Positions 34,509-42,865 of a stretch of DNA of 64,000 nt are shown in pieces. Each line of letters opens with the position of its first letter. Within the stretch, counting starts at the first letter, position 1. A model generated the notes under the pieces. It was not told where the DNA came from. It saw only the letters and a program-made list of their open reading frames with translations, and made no database searches. Made by a program: the position numbers and the translations under genes. Location of the stretch: contig CAJUES010000011.1 in assembly GCA_910585765.1 (NCBI GenBank), forward strand, positions 9,532 through 73,531, in the 5' to 3' direction. The stretch is from an uncultured Lachnospiraceae bacterium (GTDB lineage Bacteria > Bacillota > Clostridia > Lachnospirales > Lachnospiraceae).

Positions 34509-35649
34509 ACAAATGTTAGAAGAATCATTAAAAACTATTCATACAGGAGAGGTAATTGAAGGTACAATCATCGACGTCAAGCCTGATGAAGCGATCCTTA
34601 ACATCGGTTACAAGTCAGATGGTATTCTTACACGTAACGAGTACACCAATGAACCCAATGTTGACCTTACAACGATCCTGAATCCTGGTGACAAGATGGA
34701 GGTTAAGGTTCTCAAAGTAAACGACGGTGAGGGACAGGTTCTCCTGACCTACAAGAGACTTGCTGCTGACAGAGGCAACAAGAGGATCGAGGAGGCATTC
34801 AACAACAGGGAAGTATTGACAGCGAAAGTGTCGCAGGTGTTGGACGGCGGCTTGAGCGTAGTGGTAGATGAGGTTCGCATCTTTATCCCTGCAAGTCTTG
34901 TGTCGGATGTGTACGAGAAGGATCTGAACAAATATGCCGGACAGGACATAGAATTTGTGATCAGCGAATATAATCCTAAGAGAAGAAGGTACATCGGCGA
35001 CCGCAAGCAGCTGATCATCGCAAAGAAAGCGGAGATGCAGAAGGAATTGTTCGCAAGGATCAGTGTCGGTGATGTCGTGGAAGGCACGGTCAAGAATGTA
35101 ACAGACTTCGGGGCGTTCATCGATCTCGGCGGAGTGGACGGTCTGCTCCACATCTCAGAGATGTCATGGGGACGTGTTGAGAATCCCAAGAAAGTATTTA
35201 AGGTCGGCGAGACATTGAAGGTTCTGATCAAAGATATCGACGGAACAAAGGTGGCGCTGTCACTCAAGTTTGACGATTCCAATCCCTGGAAGAACGCGTC
35301 GACAAAGTATGCAGTTGGCAATGAGGTGACAGGCAAGGTTGCCAGGATGACAGATTTCGGTGCATTTGTGGAGCTTGAGCCGGGGATCGATGCCCTGCTG
35401 CATGTCTCCCAGATCGCGAAGGAGCATATTGAGAAACCTTCCGATGTCCTGACAGTAGGTCAGGAAGTCACGGCTAAGGTAGTTGATTTCAACGAGGATG
35501 GCAAGAAGATCAGCCTCAGCATCAAGGCACTGCTGGTTTCGGATAACAAGGAAGCGCCTGCAGCAGCGGCTAAGGAAGATGATTCCGATGTTGTGTCCGT
35601 AGATATTGATGCAGTGATTGCAAAGCAGGAAGCAGAGGACGCTGAATAG
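34489..35649 (+). CDS. rpsA: 30S ribosomal protein S1 homologue
   Basis: A 386-residue protein with four S1 RNA-binding domains: about residues 15-90 (GEVIEGTIIDVKPDEAILNIGYKSDG), 105-170, 190-260 (GDVVEGTVKNVTDFGAFIDLGGVDGLLHISEMSW) and 275-345 (GNEVTGKVARMTDFGAFVELEPG), then an acidic tail. This is the four-domain length usual for Firmicutes. ATG 34489 has a strong GAGGAGG site within the end of ispH, overlapping by 20 bases. Note GC-poorer synonymous codons at its start. Confidence 0.95.
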   Translation: MSELTFEQMLEESLKTIHTGEVIEGTIIDVKPDEAILNIGYKSDGILTRNEYTNEPNVDLTTILNPGDKMEVKVLKVNDGEGQVLLTYKRLAADRGNKRIEEAFNNREVLTAKVSQVLDGGLSVVVDEVRIFIPASLVSDVYEKDLNKYAGQDIEFVISEYNPKRRRYIGDRKQLIIAKKAEMQKELFARISVGDVVEGTVKNVTDFGAFIDLGGVDGLLHISEMSWGRVENPKKVFKVGETLKVLIKDIDGTKVALSLKFDDSNPWKNASTKYAVGNEVTGKVARMTDFGAFVELEPGIDALLHVSQIAKEHIEKPSDVLTVGQEVTAKVVDFNEDGKKISLSIKALLVSDNKEAPAAAAKEDDSDVVSVDIDAVIAKQEAEDAE

Positions 35650-35666
35650 AATTTGAACGTTTGATA

Positions 35667-35706
35667 ATATGATATCAGGGCATACTGTTCTGATATCATA
35701 TTTGTT
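35667..35706 (+). terminator. Terminator after rpsA
   Basis: ATATGATATCAG (35667-35678) pairs perfectly with CTGATATCATAT (35690-35701), then TTGTT. Confidence 0.75.
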
Positions 35707-35787
35707 CATTGGAAAAACGCAATGTGCCGGAGGGGGCTAAAGCGGGAGTGTGCAAGGAGAAATATATATGAAGAAAGGGGAATACTC

Positions 35788-36567
35788 ATGGTTTATGATT
35801 ATGAATATTTCAAAAAAGAAGTTTTTGCACTAACCAAAATCGATTTGAATGCATACAAAGAAAAACAGATGAAGCGCAGGATCGATACCCTGATCGCAAA
35901 ACACAAAGTGACAGGATATGACAAGTTTGTGGGAAAGCTTCGGGATGACAAGGCTGTTTTTGATGATTTTGTAAATTATCTCACGATCAATGTATCAGAG
36001 TTCTATAGAAATCCTGAACAGTGGAGACTGATGGACAAGGAGATCATACCGGAGCTGATCGGCAGGTTTGGTAAGAATCTCAAGGTGTGGAGCGCGGCGT
36101 GCTCGACAGGAGATGAGCCGTATTCGCTCGTCATGGCGTTCTCGAGACATCTTCCGCTTAACCAGATCAATATTATAGCGACGGACATTGATAAGCAGGT
36201 CATTGAGAAGGCCAAGGTCGGCTTATACAACGAGAAGAGTATTGCCGCTGTGCCGGACGATCTGAAAAAGAAATATTTTACAAAAGTAGGCCCCTCGTAC
36301 CAGATTGCAAACGAGATCAAGGCGAGAGTGCAGTTTAAACAGCATAATCTGCTGAAAGATACATATCCCGACAGATGTGACCTGATCGTGTGCCGAAACG
36401 TATTGATCTATTTTACGGAGGAGGCAAAGGATGAAGTGTTCCGCAAATTTAACGCTTCATTGAAGCCTGAGGGAATCCTGTTCATAGGAAGCACGGAGCA
36501 GATCATGAATTATAAAGAGATCAATTATGAAAGAAAGAATTCATTTTTCTATATTAAGAACAAATAG
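35788..36567 (+). CDS. CheR-type chemoreceptor methyltransferase, stand-alone
   Basis: SAM-dependent protein-glutamate methyltransferase family, 259 residues. The N-terminal CheR helical domain (residues 1-60) precedes the catalytic domain with NVSEFYRNPEQW, VWSAACSTGDEPYSL (SAM binding), IIATDID and DLIVCRNVLIYF. The ATG follows GAAAGGGG. No chemotaxis genes are near, and no receptor, cheA or flagellar genes occur in this window, so its target could be a receptor encoded elsewhere or another protein. Confidence 0.92.
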   Translation: MVYDYEYFKKEVFALTKIDLNAYKEKQMKRRIDTLIAKHKVTGYDKFVGKLRDDKAVFDDFVNYLTINVSEFYRNPEQWRLMDKEIIPELIGRFGKNLKVWSAACSTGDEPYSLVMAFSRHLPLNQINIIATDIDKQVIEKAKVGLYNEKSIAAVPDDLKKKYFTKVGPSYQIANEIKARVQFKQHNLLKDTYPDRCDLIVCRNVLIYFTEEAKDEVFRKFNASLKPEGILFIGSTEQIMNYKEINYERKNSFFYIKNK

Positions 36568-36578
36568 TGCGTTCATCG

Positions 36579-36614
36579 AAAATTCCAAGGCTGGTTAATC
36601 AGTCTTGGAATTTT
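36579..36614. terminator. Bidirectional terminator between cheR and the convergent exonuclease gene
   Basis: AAAATTCCAAG (36579-36589) pairs with CTTGGAATTTT (36604-36614), followed by TTT; the other arm gives a T run for the minus strand. The stem includes the stop codon of the minus-strand gene. Confidence 0.85.
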
Positions 36615-37749
36615 TTTGGTATGTGCCCATCATCCCGAGGATGTGATGCGCGTATAGATTAAAAGCATCGCGCTGTGTCTTCAATTCGTCTGTCAATTCA
36701 AAAAAGAGATCCTTGTCATCGTAGTCCCTCTTGAAGAACGGGGTGAACAGGACATCCCACTGCTGCAGATAGGAGGATTGTTTCCGGGTGTAGCAGTTTC
36801 TCGCAGATGCTTGTCTGCGGTAATCTTTCTCGACAAAGGAGGCGACGGACTTATGGATTGCGACATCCTCTTTGGGAAGGTAGTAGTAATCCTTATAATT
36901 CGAATAGAAATATTTCAACTCGCCCTCGTAGATCGGAACGCGGAGTTTCCCTTCCGTGTCGCAGCCTGTAAAATAGCAGCCGTTTGCCCCGTAGGATATT
37001 TCTGTGGGAAGCGGTGTGGGCAGCTTCAGGTTCATGATGATCTCCGAGCACTGTTTCTGATTCACGTCCCTGTAATAGTTTGCCTGAACTTTTGTGACCT
37101 TGACAGGCAGCTGAAAAAGGTCAGGGATCGCAAGGGCAGCAACGATCTCGAGCATTCCCTTAACATCCTCTTCGTTGTGGAGCAGGAGAAAGTGTTCCTT
37201 TTCCGGATCATGGTTCAGGACATACTCGTGATAAATGTCGATCAATTCGCCGCCTGTGTACTGATCCTCGCGGGTTGTGGCAGTGACAAAATTTTCGATC
37301 GTCTTCTGCCTGCAGTTCGGAAGCCTCAGGAATGTCTTGTACGGGGACAGCCGTCTGTATATGTCGATCCCCTCATAGTCATCGAAGTGAAAATGAATAT
37401 TGTACTGCTGCAGTTTGTTCTGCAGATAGGGGATGTCAAACTGGTTTCCATTAAAGTGTATCAGATAGCGGTACGGTTTGGCAAATGAGACAAAAGCGTT
37501 CAATACATTGATCTCGTCCTCATAGTTGGTGGCAAGCCATTGAATAGAGCGCCAGCAGGCGGGGCAGTCCGCACGCTTGTCAAGATAAGCGCATCCGATC
37601 ATGTAGAGACTGGAGCTGCGCACGTACAATCCTGTTGTCTCGATATCAAGAAACAGTGTATGTTCTGGTACACATAAATTTTCAATTGGATATTTCGGGG
37701 ATAAGATTCCCAGATCTTTCTGAATGCATTTCATAGCCGTGTTATACAC
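36595..37749 (-). CDS. RNase H-like 3'-5' exonuclease-domain protein (YprB-type)
   Basis: A 384-residue protein with a DEDD/RNase H-like fold. Exonuclease motif I is FLDIETTGL (about residues 33-41), motif II is HFNGNQFDIPYLQ and motif III HNEEDVKGM. This matches the 'ribonuclease H-like YprB' proteins of Firmicutes, of unknown substrate. The C-terminal 150 residues are not recognised. The start is taken as GTG 37749, which has AGGA 7 bases upstream; ATG 37734 is the alternative. The 244 bases between it and the LysM gene hold no gene that I can support. Confidence 0.85.
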   Translation of the reverse strand: MYNTAMKCIQKDLGILSPKYPIENLCVPEHTLFLDIETTGLYVRSSSLYMIGCAYLDKRADCPACWRSIQWLATNYEDEINVLNAFVSFAKPYRYLIHFNGNQFDIPYLQNKLQQYNIHFHFDDYEGIDIYRRLSPYKTFLRLPNCRQKTIENFVTATTREDQYTGGELIDIYHEYVLNHDPEKEHFLLLHNEEDVKGMLEIVAALAIPDLFQLPVKVTKVQANYYRDVNQKQCSEIIMNLKLPTPLPTEISYGANGCYFTGCDTEGKLRVPIYEGELKYFYSNYKDYYYLPKEDVAIHKSVASFVEKDYRRQASARNCYTRKQSSYLQQWDVLFTPFFKRDYDDKDLFFELTDELKTQRDAFNLYAHHILGMMGTYQKNSKTD

Positions 37750-37993
37750 ATTCCTTTCCTGGTCGTCAGTTTAGAAATCCTGCCAGCGCCGGGCAGTTCT
37801 TTAACTTACCATCTATTATAACTTACCATATGCGTGGATCGGTGTCAAAATATTTGTGTATTTATAAATATGTTTGAGTTGATGAGGATTGATTGGGGAT
37901 TTATCTGCAAAGAAACGATAGATGTTTTCCGCAGTCAGCCTGAACAGGGAAGTGTGCGTGCTGACCACGGAAGTGAAAGAACTGTCGAAATAG

Positions 37994-39211
37994 TTATTGT
38001 GCAGGTATCACAAGGGTCTGATTGGCAAAGATGGTATAATCTTTCCGAATACGATCTTTGTTGGCGTCATAGATTTTTCTCCACTGCTTCCTGTCTCCGT
38101 AAACTTTCCCGGCAATTTTGGAGAGATTGTCACCGCGCTGTACGACATATGTGTCGGAAATGGATGGCTGCGCTGGAATTGCGGACGTCTCTGCTGGGAT
38201 CTCGGGAGCCGGTGTTGTCACTTCGGAAGCTGACGTCTCGGGAACTGCCGGTGCTGTCACCTCGGGAACTGCCGGTGTTGACACCTCGGGAGCTGGCATC
38301 TCAGGAACTGTCAGCGCCGGAGCGGGGACAGCGGCTGCATTTCCGTAGAAGACTTCGGAAAATGCGTCTGATAAGTCGGGTTTTGTCCAGGAAGCGCCGC
38401 TGCCGTCTATCATACCGATTGCAGCCACATCTGACAACTCGTAGGGATAGCCCACGTAAAACCATCCTTGGCCATCAAACAGCTCATCTGCATACTCCGG
38501 AGACGCATAAACTGTATAGTATGTGCCTGTTTTGCGGTACGCCAGACCTTCGCCGCTGTCTGTCACTTCTTCAACATCAAAATCTGTCTGTCCGCATATG
38601 GCTGTGATCACACTGTCAGTATAGGTCACGGTCAGAATGCTGTCGTCTATGAGAAACCCGCTAAAAATCCAGTTGGCATTGACTTTATAGGTCCCGTTCA
38701 GCTGCATCCCATGGAAGCTTCCGGTGATGTCATATCCCTCGTTATTTTCAAACCAATGTGCGGAGAAGGTCCCGTCTCCTTCTGGAAAGTCCATGCGATA
38801 GGTTCCTGTAAACGATTCATAGTGATCGCTGGCAAGTGCGATGGTAGTTCCGGTTCCCTGGCGCAGATTGTTTTCCATCTGACCGAAGTACCAGTAGTAT
38901 CCGGATGGGCTCACATACATCATCGCGTTCGTATTGCCGTCAAGGCTGGTGACATATCTGTCCGCGCCGCTGTTTCTGATCATTTCCGCACAGGCAGCTG
39001 TCGTGTTGTCTGCGTCGAGCGCATACATGGAGACAAAGTCCCTGTTTTGATAGAGTCCATACATCTGCCTTAGGATGCTGTCAAGGGCGGTCACCTGTGC
39101 TTCCTCTGCCTGCACGATCATGACCGGGGCGCTTACAGGTATGGCTGACAACGCGACTGCCGCGGAAACGGCGGTGATACATAGTACATTTCTTACGTTT
39201 TTCAGATTCAT
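37994..39211 (-). CDS. Secreted protein with MORN-like repeats and C-terminal LysM domain
   Basis: A 405-residue exported protein. A signal peptide (residues 1-36, ending VQAEE) is followed by an unrecognised domain, then MORN-like stretches at about 105-190 (FGQMENNLRQGTGT, FTGTYRMDFPEGDGTFSA, ITGSFHGMQLNGTY). A Pro/Ala/Glu/Thr-rich linker of degenerate repeats (PAVPEVTAPAVPE type) spans about 295-350. The last 50 residues are a LysM domain (YVVQRGDNLSKIAGKVYGD...LVIPA) that binds peptidoglycan. GGAGG precedes the ATG at 39211; an earlier in-frame start would bury the signal peptide. Function unknown beyond cell-wall attachment. Confidence 0.8.
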   Translation of the reverse strand: MNLKNVRNVLCITAVSAAVALSAIPVSAPVMIVQAEEAQVTALDSILRQMYGLYQNRDFVSMYALDADNTTAACAEMIRNSGADRYVTSLDGNTNAMMYVSPSGYYWYFGQMENNLRQGTGTTIALASDHYESFTGTYRMDFPEGDGTFSAHWFENNEGYDITGSFHGMQLNGTYKVNANWIFSGFLIDDSILTVTYTDSVITAICGQTDFDVEEVTDSGEGLAYRKTGTYYTVYASPEYADELFDGQGWFYVGYPYELSDVAAIGMIDGSGASWTKPDLSDAFSEVFYGNAAAVPAPALTVPEMPAPEVSTPAVPEVTAPAVPETSASEVTTPAPEIPAETSAIPAQPSISDTYVVQRGDNLSKIAGKVYGDRKQWRKIYDANKDRIRKDYTIFANQTLVIPAQ

Positions 39212-39458
39212 TTTTTTTCCTCCATTTTTGTTGATGGTCTCCCGGAGTTTCTCTTGCACCTGCTCTTGTAGCTGATTTTCTCCATGTGCACACAAATTTA
39301 ATCAACATATGGCTGTGTACACGCATATCTGACATAAAATCTTCTCGCAATATCAGGCTCCAAAGAGATTCTAAGAGCCTATGTTGGTATCTGGAAATAT
39401 CTGTTCCGTACTGCCATATGCAGACTTGATCGGTTTGCCAGCCGGCTTTTTTTTAAAA
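39212..39458. other. Gene-free stretch between the LysM and XRE genes
   Basis: With the operators that follow, 331 bases separate the two divergent starts. I see ATATGGC near 39305 and its complement GCCATAT near 39413, about 100 bases apart, and a GC-rich stretch followed by eight T at 39440-39455 that might end a transcript. No open reading frame with a ribosome binding site is present. Confidence 0.4.
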
Positions 39459-39524
39459 TGTCTTATGACAGGACATGATATTTCAAAAAGTATTATATCA
39501 TTCAATTTGTCCTATGACAAGACA
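39459..39524 (+). promoter_or_regulatory. Paired 17-bp operators in front of the XRE gene
   Basis: Two 17-base near-palindromes, TGTCTTATGACAGGACA (39459-39475) and TGTCCTATGACAAGACA (39508-39524). Read on opposite strands they share TGTCTT at one end and GGACA at the other, so they are the same site in opposite orientation, 49 bases centre to centre. TATTAT (39491-39496) lies between them. Autoregulation by the XRE protein is the natural reading. Confidence 0.65.
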
Positions 39525-39542
39525 TTTTTGGAGGGAGAAATA

Positions 39543-39824
39543 ATGGCGAGAATCATTGACACAGAGACAAAAAATATGGTGGGCAAAAAAGTAAAATATT
39601 ACAGGAAAGCGGCAAAAATGAGTCAGCAGAAATTATCAGATAAATTGGAGGTACTGGCGATCTACATCTGCCGCGGCTCTGTCTCGAGGATTGAAGATCA
39701 GACAAGAACGGTGACTGACATAGAGTTGTGGGGATTGTCTCAGATTTTAAAGGTTCCGATTGACGCGTTTTTTGAAGAAGCATGCGATCGGAGTGAGCAT
39801 GAAAAGGGAAACAGTCATGAATGA
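39543..39824 (+). CDS. XRE-family helix-turn-helix regulator
   Basis: A 93-residue DNA-binding protein with a Cro/CI-type helix-turn-helix (KVKYYRKAAKMSQQKLSDKLE, then RGSVSRIEDQTRTVTDIELWGLSQILKVPIDAFFE). The recognition region is interrupted by a longer segment (VLAIYICRGSV) than usual. A GGAGGGAG site precedes ATG 39543. Paired operators lie just upstream. Its targets may include itself and the rnf operon that begins 140 bases downstream. Confidence 0.85.
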   Translation: MARIIDTETKNMVGKKVKYYRKAAKMSQQKLSDKLEVLAIYICRGSVSRIEDQTRTVTDIELWGLSQILKVPIDAFFEEACDRSEHEKGNSHE

Positions 39825-39860
39825 TCTGTAATGAAATAATATATATTTTTGCAAAAATTA

Positions 39861-39889
39861 GTGAAATTTTATCAAAAAAATAGTATAAT
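39861..39889 (+). promoter_or_regulatory. Probable promoter of the rnf operon
   Basis: GTGAAA (39861-39866), 17-base spacer, TATAAT (39884-39889). The leader contains a small hairpin, TGTCAG/CTGACA (39908-39913 with 39920-39925), before the AAAGAAGGAG site of rnfC. Confidence 0.55.
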
Positions 39890-39964
39890 GGACATAAATA
39901 TATTTGATGTCAGGACTGTCTGACAGGAATCATCAAAATCAAAAAAGGAAAGAAGGAGCGGAAG

Positions 39965-41281
39965 ATGGCAAAACTTACATTTCGAGGCGGCGTACATCCC
40001 TATGACGGCAAAGACCTGTCAAAGGATAAGCCGATGAAAACCATTGTGCCTAAGGGTGAGATGGTATATCCACTCAGCCAGCATATCGGCGCACCGGCGG
40101 TTCCATTGGTGAAAAAGGGTGACAGGGTACTCGCCGGACAAAAAATAGCGGAGGCGGGCGGATTTGTGTCAGCCCCGATCTATGCGACGGTATCTGGTAT
40201 GGTGAAGACCATAGAGCCCCGGCGTGTCGTCACGGGAGATATGGTCAACGCTGTTATCATCGACAATGACGGACTCTTTGAGGAAGTCGAATATACGCCA
40301 CATGATCCCGAAAAACTGAGCAAGAAAGAGATCATAGACCTGATCAGGGAGGCCGGCATCGTTGGTATGGGGGGCGCAGGCTTTCCGACACATGTGAAAC
40401 TCTCCCCCAGGGAACCGGACAAGATCGAGTATGTGATCGCAAACTGTGCGGAGTGCGAGCCGTATCTGACCTCGGATTACCGCAGGATGCTGGAGGAGCC
40501 GCAGAAACTGATCGACGGCTTGAAGATCATCCTCCGCCTGTTTGACAATGCGCAGGGTATTCTGGCAGTGGAGGACAACAAGCAGGACTGCATCGAGCTG
40601 CTCACGCGGCTGACAGCGCAGGAGAGCAGGATAACGGTCATGGCACTCAGGACGAAATATCCGCAGGGCGCGGAGCGACAGCTGATCTACGCGACGACGG
40701 ACAGGGAGATCAACTCCTCGATGCTCCCGGCAGACGCAGGCTGTGTGGTGGACAATGTAGATACGATCGTGGCGGTATATCACGCTGTCGCGGAGGGAAA
40801 GCCGCTGATGAACAGGATCGTCACAGTCACAGGGGATGCGGTCAATGATCCGCGCAATTTTTATGTCCGGATCGGTATGAATTACCATGATCTGATCGAG
40901 GAGGCAGGCGGCTTCAAGACGGAGCCGGAGAAGGTGGTGTCAGGCGGTCCGATGATGGGATTTGCCCTGTTTGACCTGAATGTGCCCACGACAAAAACGG
41001 CGTCCGCGCTCTTGTGCCTGACGAAGGATGAGGTTTCGGCGCTCGCGCCGAGTCCCTGTATCAACTGCGGGCGCTGTGTCGACGCGTGTCCGGGGAGGAT
41101 CGTTCCGAGGAAGCTTGCCGTCCTGGCAGAGCACGGCGACGAGGAGGCGTTTCTGGCAAACGACGGGATGGAGTGCTGTGAGTGCGGGTGCTGCAGCTTT
41201 GTCTGTCCGGCAAAGCGCCAGCTGACGCAGTCCATCAAGTCCATGCGCAAGACATTACTTGGAAAGAAGAAAAAAGGGTAG
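39965..41281 (+). CDS. rnfC: Rnf electron transport complex subunit C
   Basis: Peripheral iron-sulphur subunit of the ferredoxin:NAD+ oxidoreductase (Rnf) that pumps Na+ or H+. The 438-residue protein begins TFRGGVHPYDGKDLSKDKP, the RnfC barrel-sandwich start, with the NADH/flavin-type GAGFPTHVKLSP and ANCAECEPYLTSDYR motifs, then an SLBB domain, then two 4Fe-4S clusters (CINCGRCVDACPG and CCECGCCSFVCPAKR). The start follows AGAAGGAG. First gene of rnfCDGEAB. Confidence 0.96.
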   Translation: MAKLTFRGGVHPYDGKDLSKDKPMKTIVPKGEMVYPLSQHIGAPAVPLVKKGDRVLAGQKIAEAGGFVSAPIYATVSGMVKTIEPRRVVTGDMVNAVIIDNDGLFEEVEYTPHDPEKLSKKEIIDLIREAGIVGMGGAGFPTHVKLSPREPDKIEYVIANCAECEPYLTSDYRRMLEEPQKLIDGLKIILRLFDNAQGILAVEDNKQDCIELLTRLTAQESRITVMALRTKYPQGAERQLIYATTDREINSSMLPADAGCVVDNVDTIVAVYHAVAEGKPLMNRIVTVTGDAVNDPRNFYVRIGMNYHDLIEEAGGFKTEPEKVVSGGPMMGFALFDLNVPTTKTASALLCLTKDEVSALAPSPCINCGRCVDACPGRIVPRKLAVLAEHGDEEAFLANDGMECCECGCCSFVCPAKRQLTQSIKSMRKTLLGKKKKG

Positions 41282-41298
41282 CGAAAAGGAGAAAAAGT

Positions 41299-42234
41299 AT
41301 GTTAAAGGTATCATCAAACCCGCATATACGGTCAAAGGATACGACATCACGCATCATGCAGTATGTGGTGATCGCCCTGCTTCCGGCGACGGTGTTCGGG
41401 GTATTTCATTTTGGGCTGTACGCGATGCTGCTGGTGCTGGTCACAGTGGCGACGACAGTCCTGACAGAGTACATATATGACAGGTGCATGAAAAAGAAGG
41501 TTTCGATCGGAGATTTCTCTGCGGTCGTCACCGGCCTGCTTCTGGCGCTCAACCTCCCGCCTAAGGCACCGCTGTGGATCGGCGTGATCGGCGGCGTCTT
41601 CGCGATCATAGTGGTGAAAATGCTGTTTGGGGGACTGGGACAGAATTTTATGAATCCGGCGCTTGGGGCGAGATGTTTTCTGCTTATCTCATTCACATCC
41701 ATCATGACGAATTTTGACTGTGATGCGTATACAGGTGCCACACCGCTTGCGGCGATCAAAGCGGGGGAGGAGGCGCCGGCGCTTTTGGATATGGTCATAG
41801 GGCGTACTGCGGGTACGATCGGTGAGACCAGTATGATTGCATTGCTGGTCGGCGCGGTGTTTTTACTGGTGATGAAGGTGATCGATCTTCGTGTGCCAGG
41901 ATCTTATATACTCAGTTTTGTCGTGTTTATCCTGCTGTTTGGCGGGCATGGGCTGGACATGAATTATACCCTGTCGCAGCTTGCGGGCGGCGGACTGATG
42001 CTCGGCGCATTTTTCATGGCGACGGACTATGTCACCAGACCGATCACGAAAAACGGACAGTATGTGTTTGGCATCTTTCTGGGTATCATGACAGGCATTT
42101 TCAGGATTTTCGGACCATCTGCGGAGGGTGTGTCCTACGCGATCATCATCGGAAATCTGCTGGTGCCTTTGATCGAAAAAGTCACGAAGCCTACGGCTTT
42201 CGGAAAAAAGAAGTCAAAGAAGGAGGCGGCATGA
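41299..42234 (+). CDS. rnfD: Rnf complex subunit D
   Basis: Membrane subunit with covalently bound FMN, 311 residues and about nine membrane segments. It starts VSSNPHIRSKDTTSRIMQYV. The flavinylation threonine lies in YTGATPLAAIKAG. AAAAGGAG precedes ATG 41299. The next gene rnfG starts 1 base after the stop, with its Shine-Dalgarno inside the end of rnfD. Confidence 0.95.
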   Translation: MLKVSSNPHIRSKDTTSRIMQYVVIALLPATVFGVFHFGLYAMLLVLVTVATTVLTEYIYDRCMKKKVSIGDFSAVVTGLLLALNLPPKAPLWIGVIGGVFAIIVVKMLFGGLGQNFMNPALGARCFLLISFTSIMTNFDCDAYTGATPLAAIKAGEEAPALLDMVIGRTAGTIGETSMIALLVGAVFLLVMKVIDLRVPGSYILSFVVFILLFGGHGLDMNYTLSQLAGGGLMLGAFFMATDYVTRPITKNGQYVFGIFLGIMTGIFRIFGPSAEGVSYAIIIGNLLVPLIEKVTKPTAFGKKKSKKEAA

Positions 42235-42235
42235 T

Positions 42236-42865
42236 ATGGATAACGAGAAGAAATCAATGATCAAGGACGCGCTGATCCTCTTTGCGATAACACTCGTGGC
42301 GGGGCTGCTGCTGGGATTTGTGCACGATGTCACGAAGGAACCGATCAGACAGCAGAAGGCAAAAGCGAAGGCGGAGGCGTGCAAGAATGTATTTGCAGAT
42401 GCGGACTCTTTTGAGGCTGTGGTGTCGGAGGATGGTCCTGCGGCGTACTTTGTGGCGGGACAGGATTCCAATGTGGATATTGACGAGGTGATGCGGGCGC
42501 TCGACGGCTCCGGTCAGCTGCTGGGATATGTGATCACGGTTACGGATCATGAGGGCTACGGCGGCGACATCCAGTTTTCTATGGGTGTGAGGCTGGACGG
42601 GACGCTCAACGGCATATCGCTCCTGAGCATAAAGGAGACGGCTGGTCTGGGCATGAAAGCGGGTGACGTGCTCGTTCCGCAGTTTGCAGACAAAAAGGTG
42701 GAAAGTTTCACATACACAAAATCAGGTTCGACAAGCGACAGTGAGATCGACGTGATCAGCGGTGCGACGATCACATCGAATGCAGTCGTCAACGGAGTAA
42801 ACGGCGGTCTGCTGTTTTTCAGGAGTGAGCTTGCAGGAACCGAAGGAGGTGCTGTCAATGAGTGA
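42236..42865 (+). CDS. rnfG: Rnf complex subunit G
   Basis: Subunit with one N-terminal membrane helix (residues 8-31) and an extracytoplasmic FMN-binding domain, 209 residues. The FMN is attached to the threonine in ISGATITSNAV, matching the ApbE target motif. AGGAGG precedes the start. ApbE encoded at 51066-52124 is the likely flavin transferase. rnfE overlaps its last 8 bases. Confidence 0.95.
   Translation: MDNEKKSMIKDALILFAITLVAGLLLGFVHDVTKEPIRQQKAKAKAEACKNVFADADSFEAVVSEDGPAAYFVAGQDSNVDIDEVMRALDGSGQLLGYVITVTDHEGYGGDIQFSMGVRLDGTLNGISLLSIKETAGLGMKAGDVLVPQFADKKVESFTYTKSGSTSDSEIDVISGATITSNAVVNGVNGGLLFFRSELAGTEGGAVNE

Noticed and set aside
37834..38607. 257-codon open frame on + opposite the LysM gene
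   Set aside because: Arg/Ser/Leu-rich low complexity, antisense to a gene with signal peptide and LysM motif; no ribosome site.
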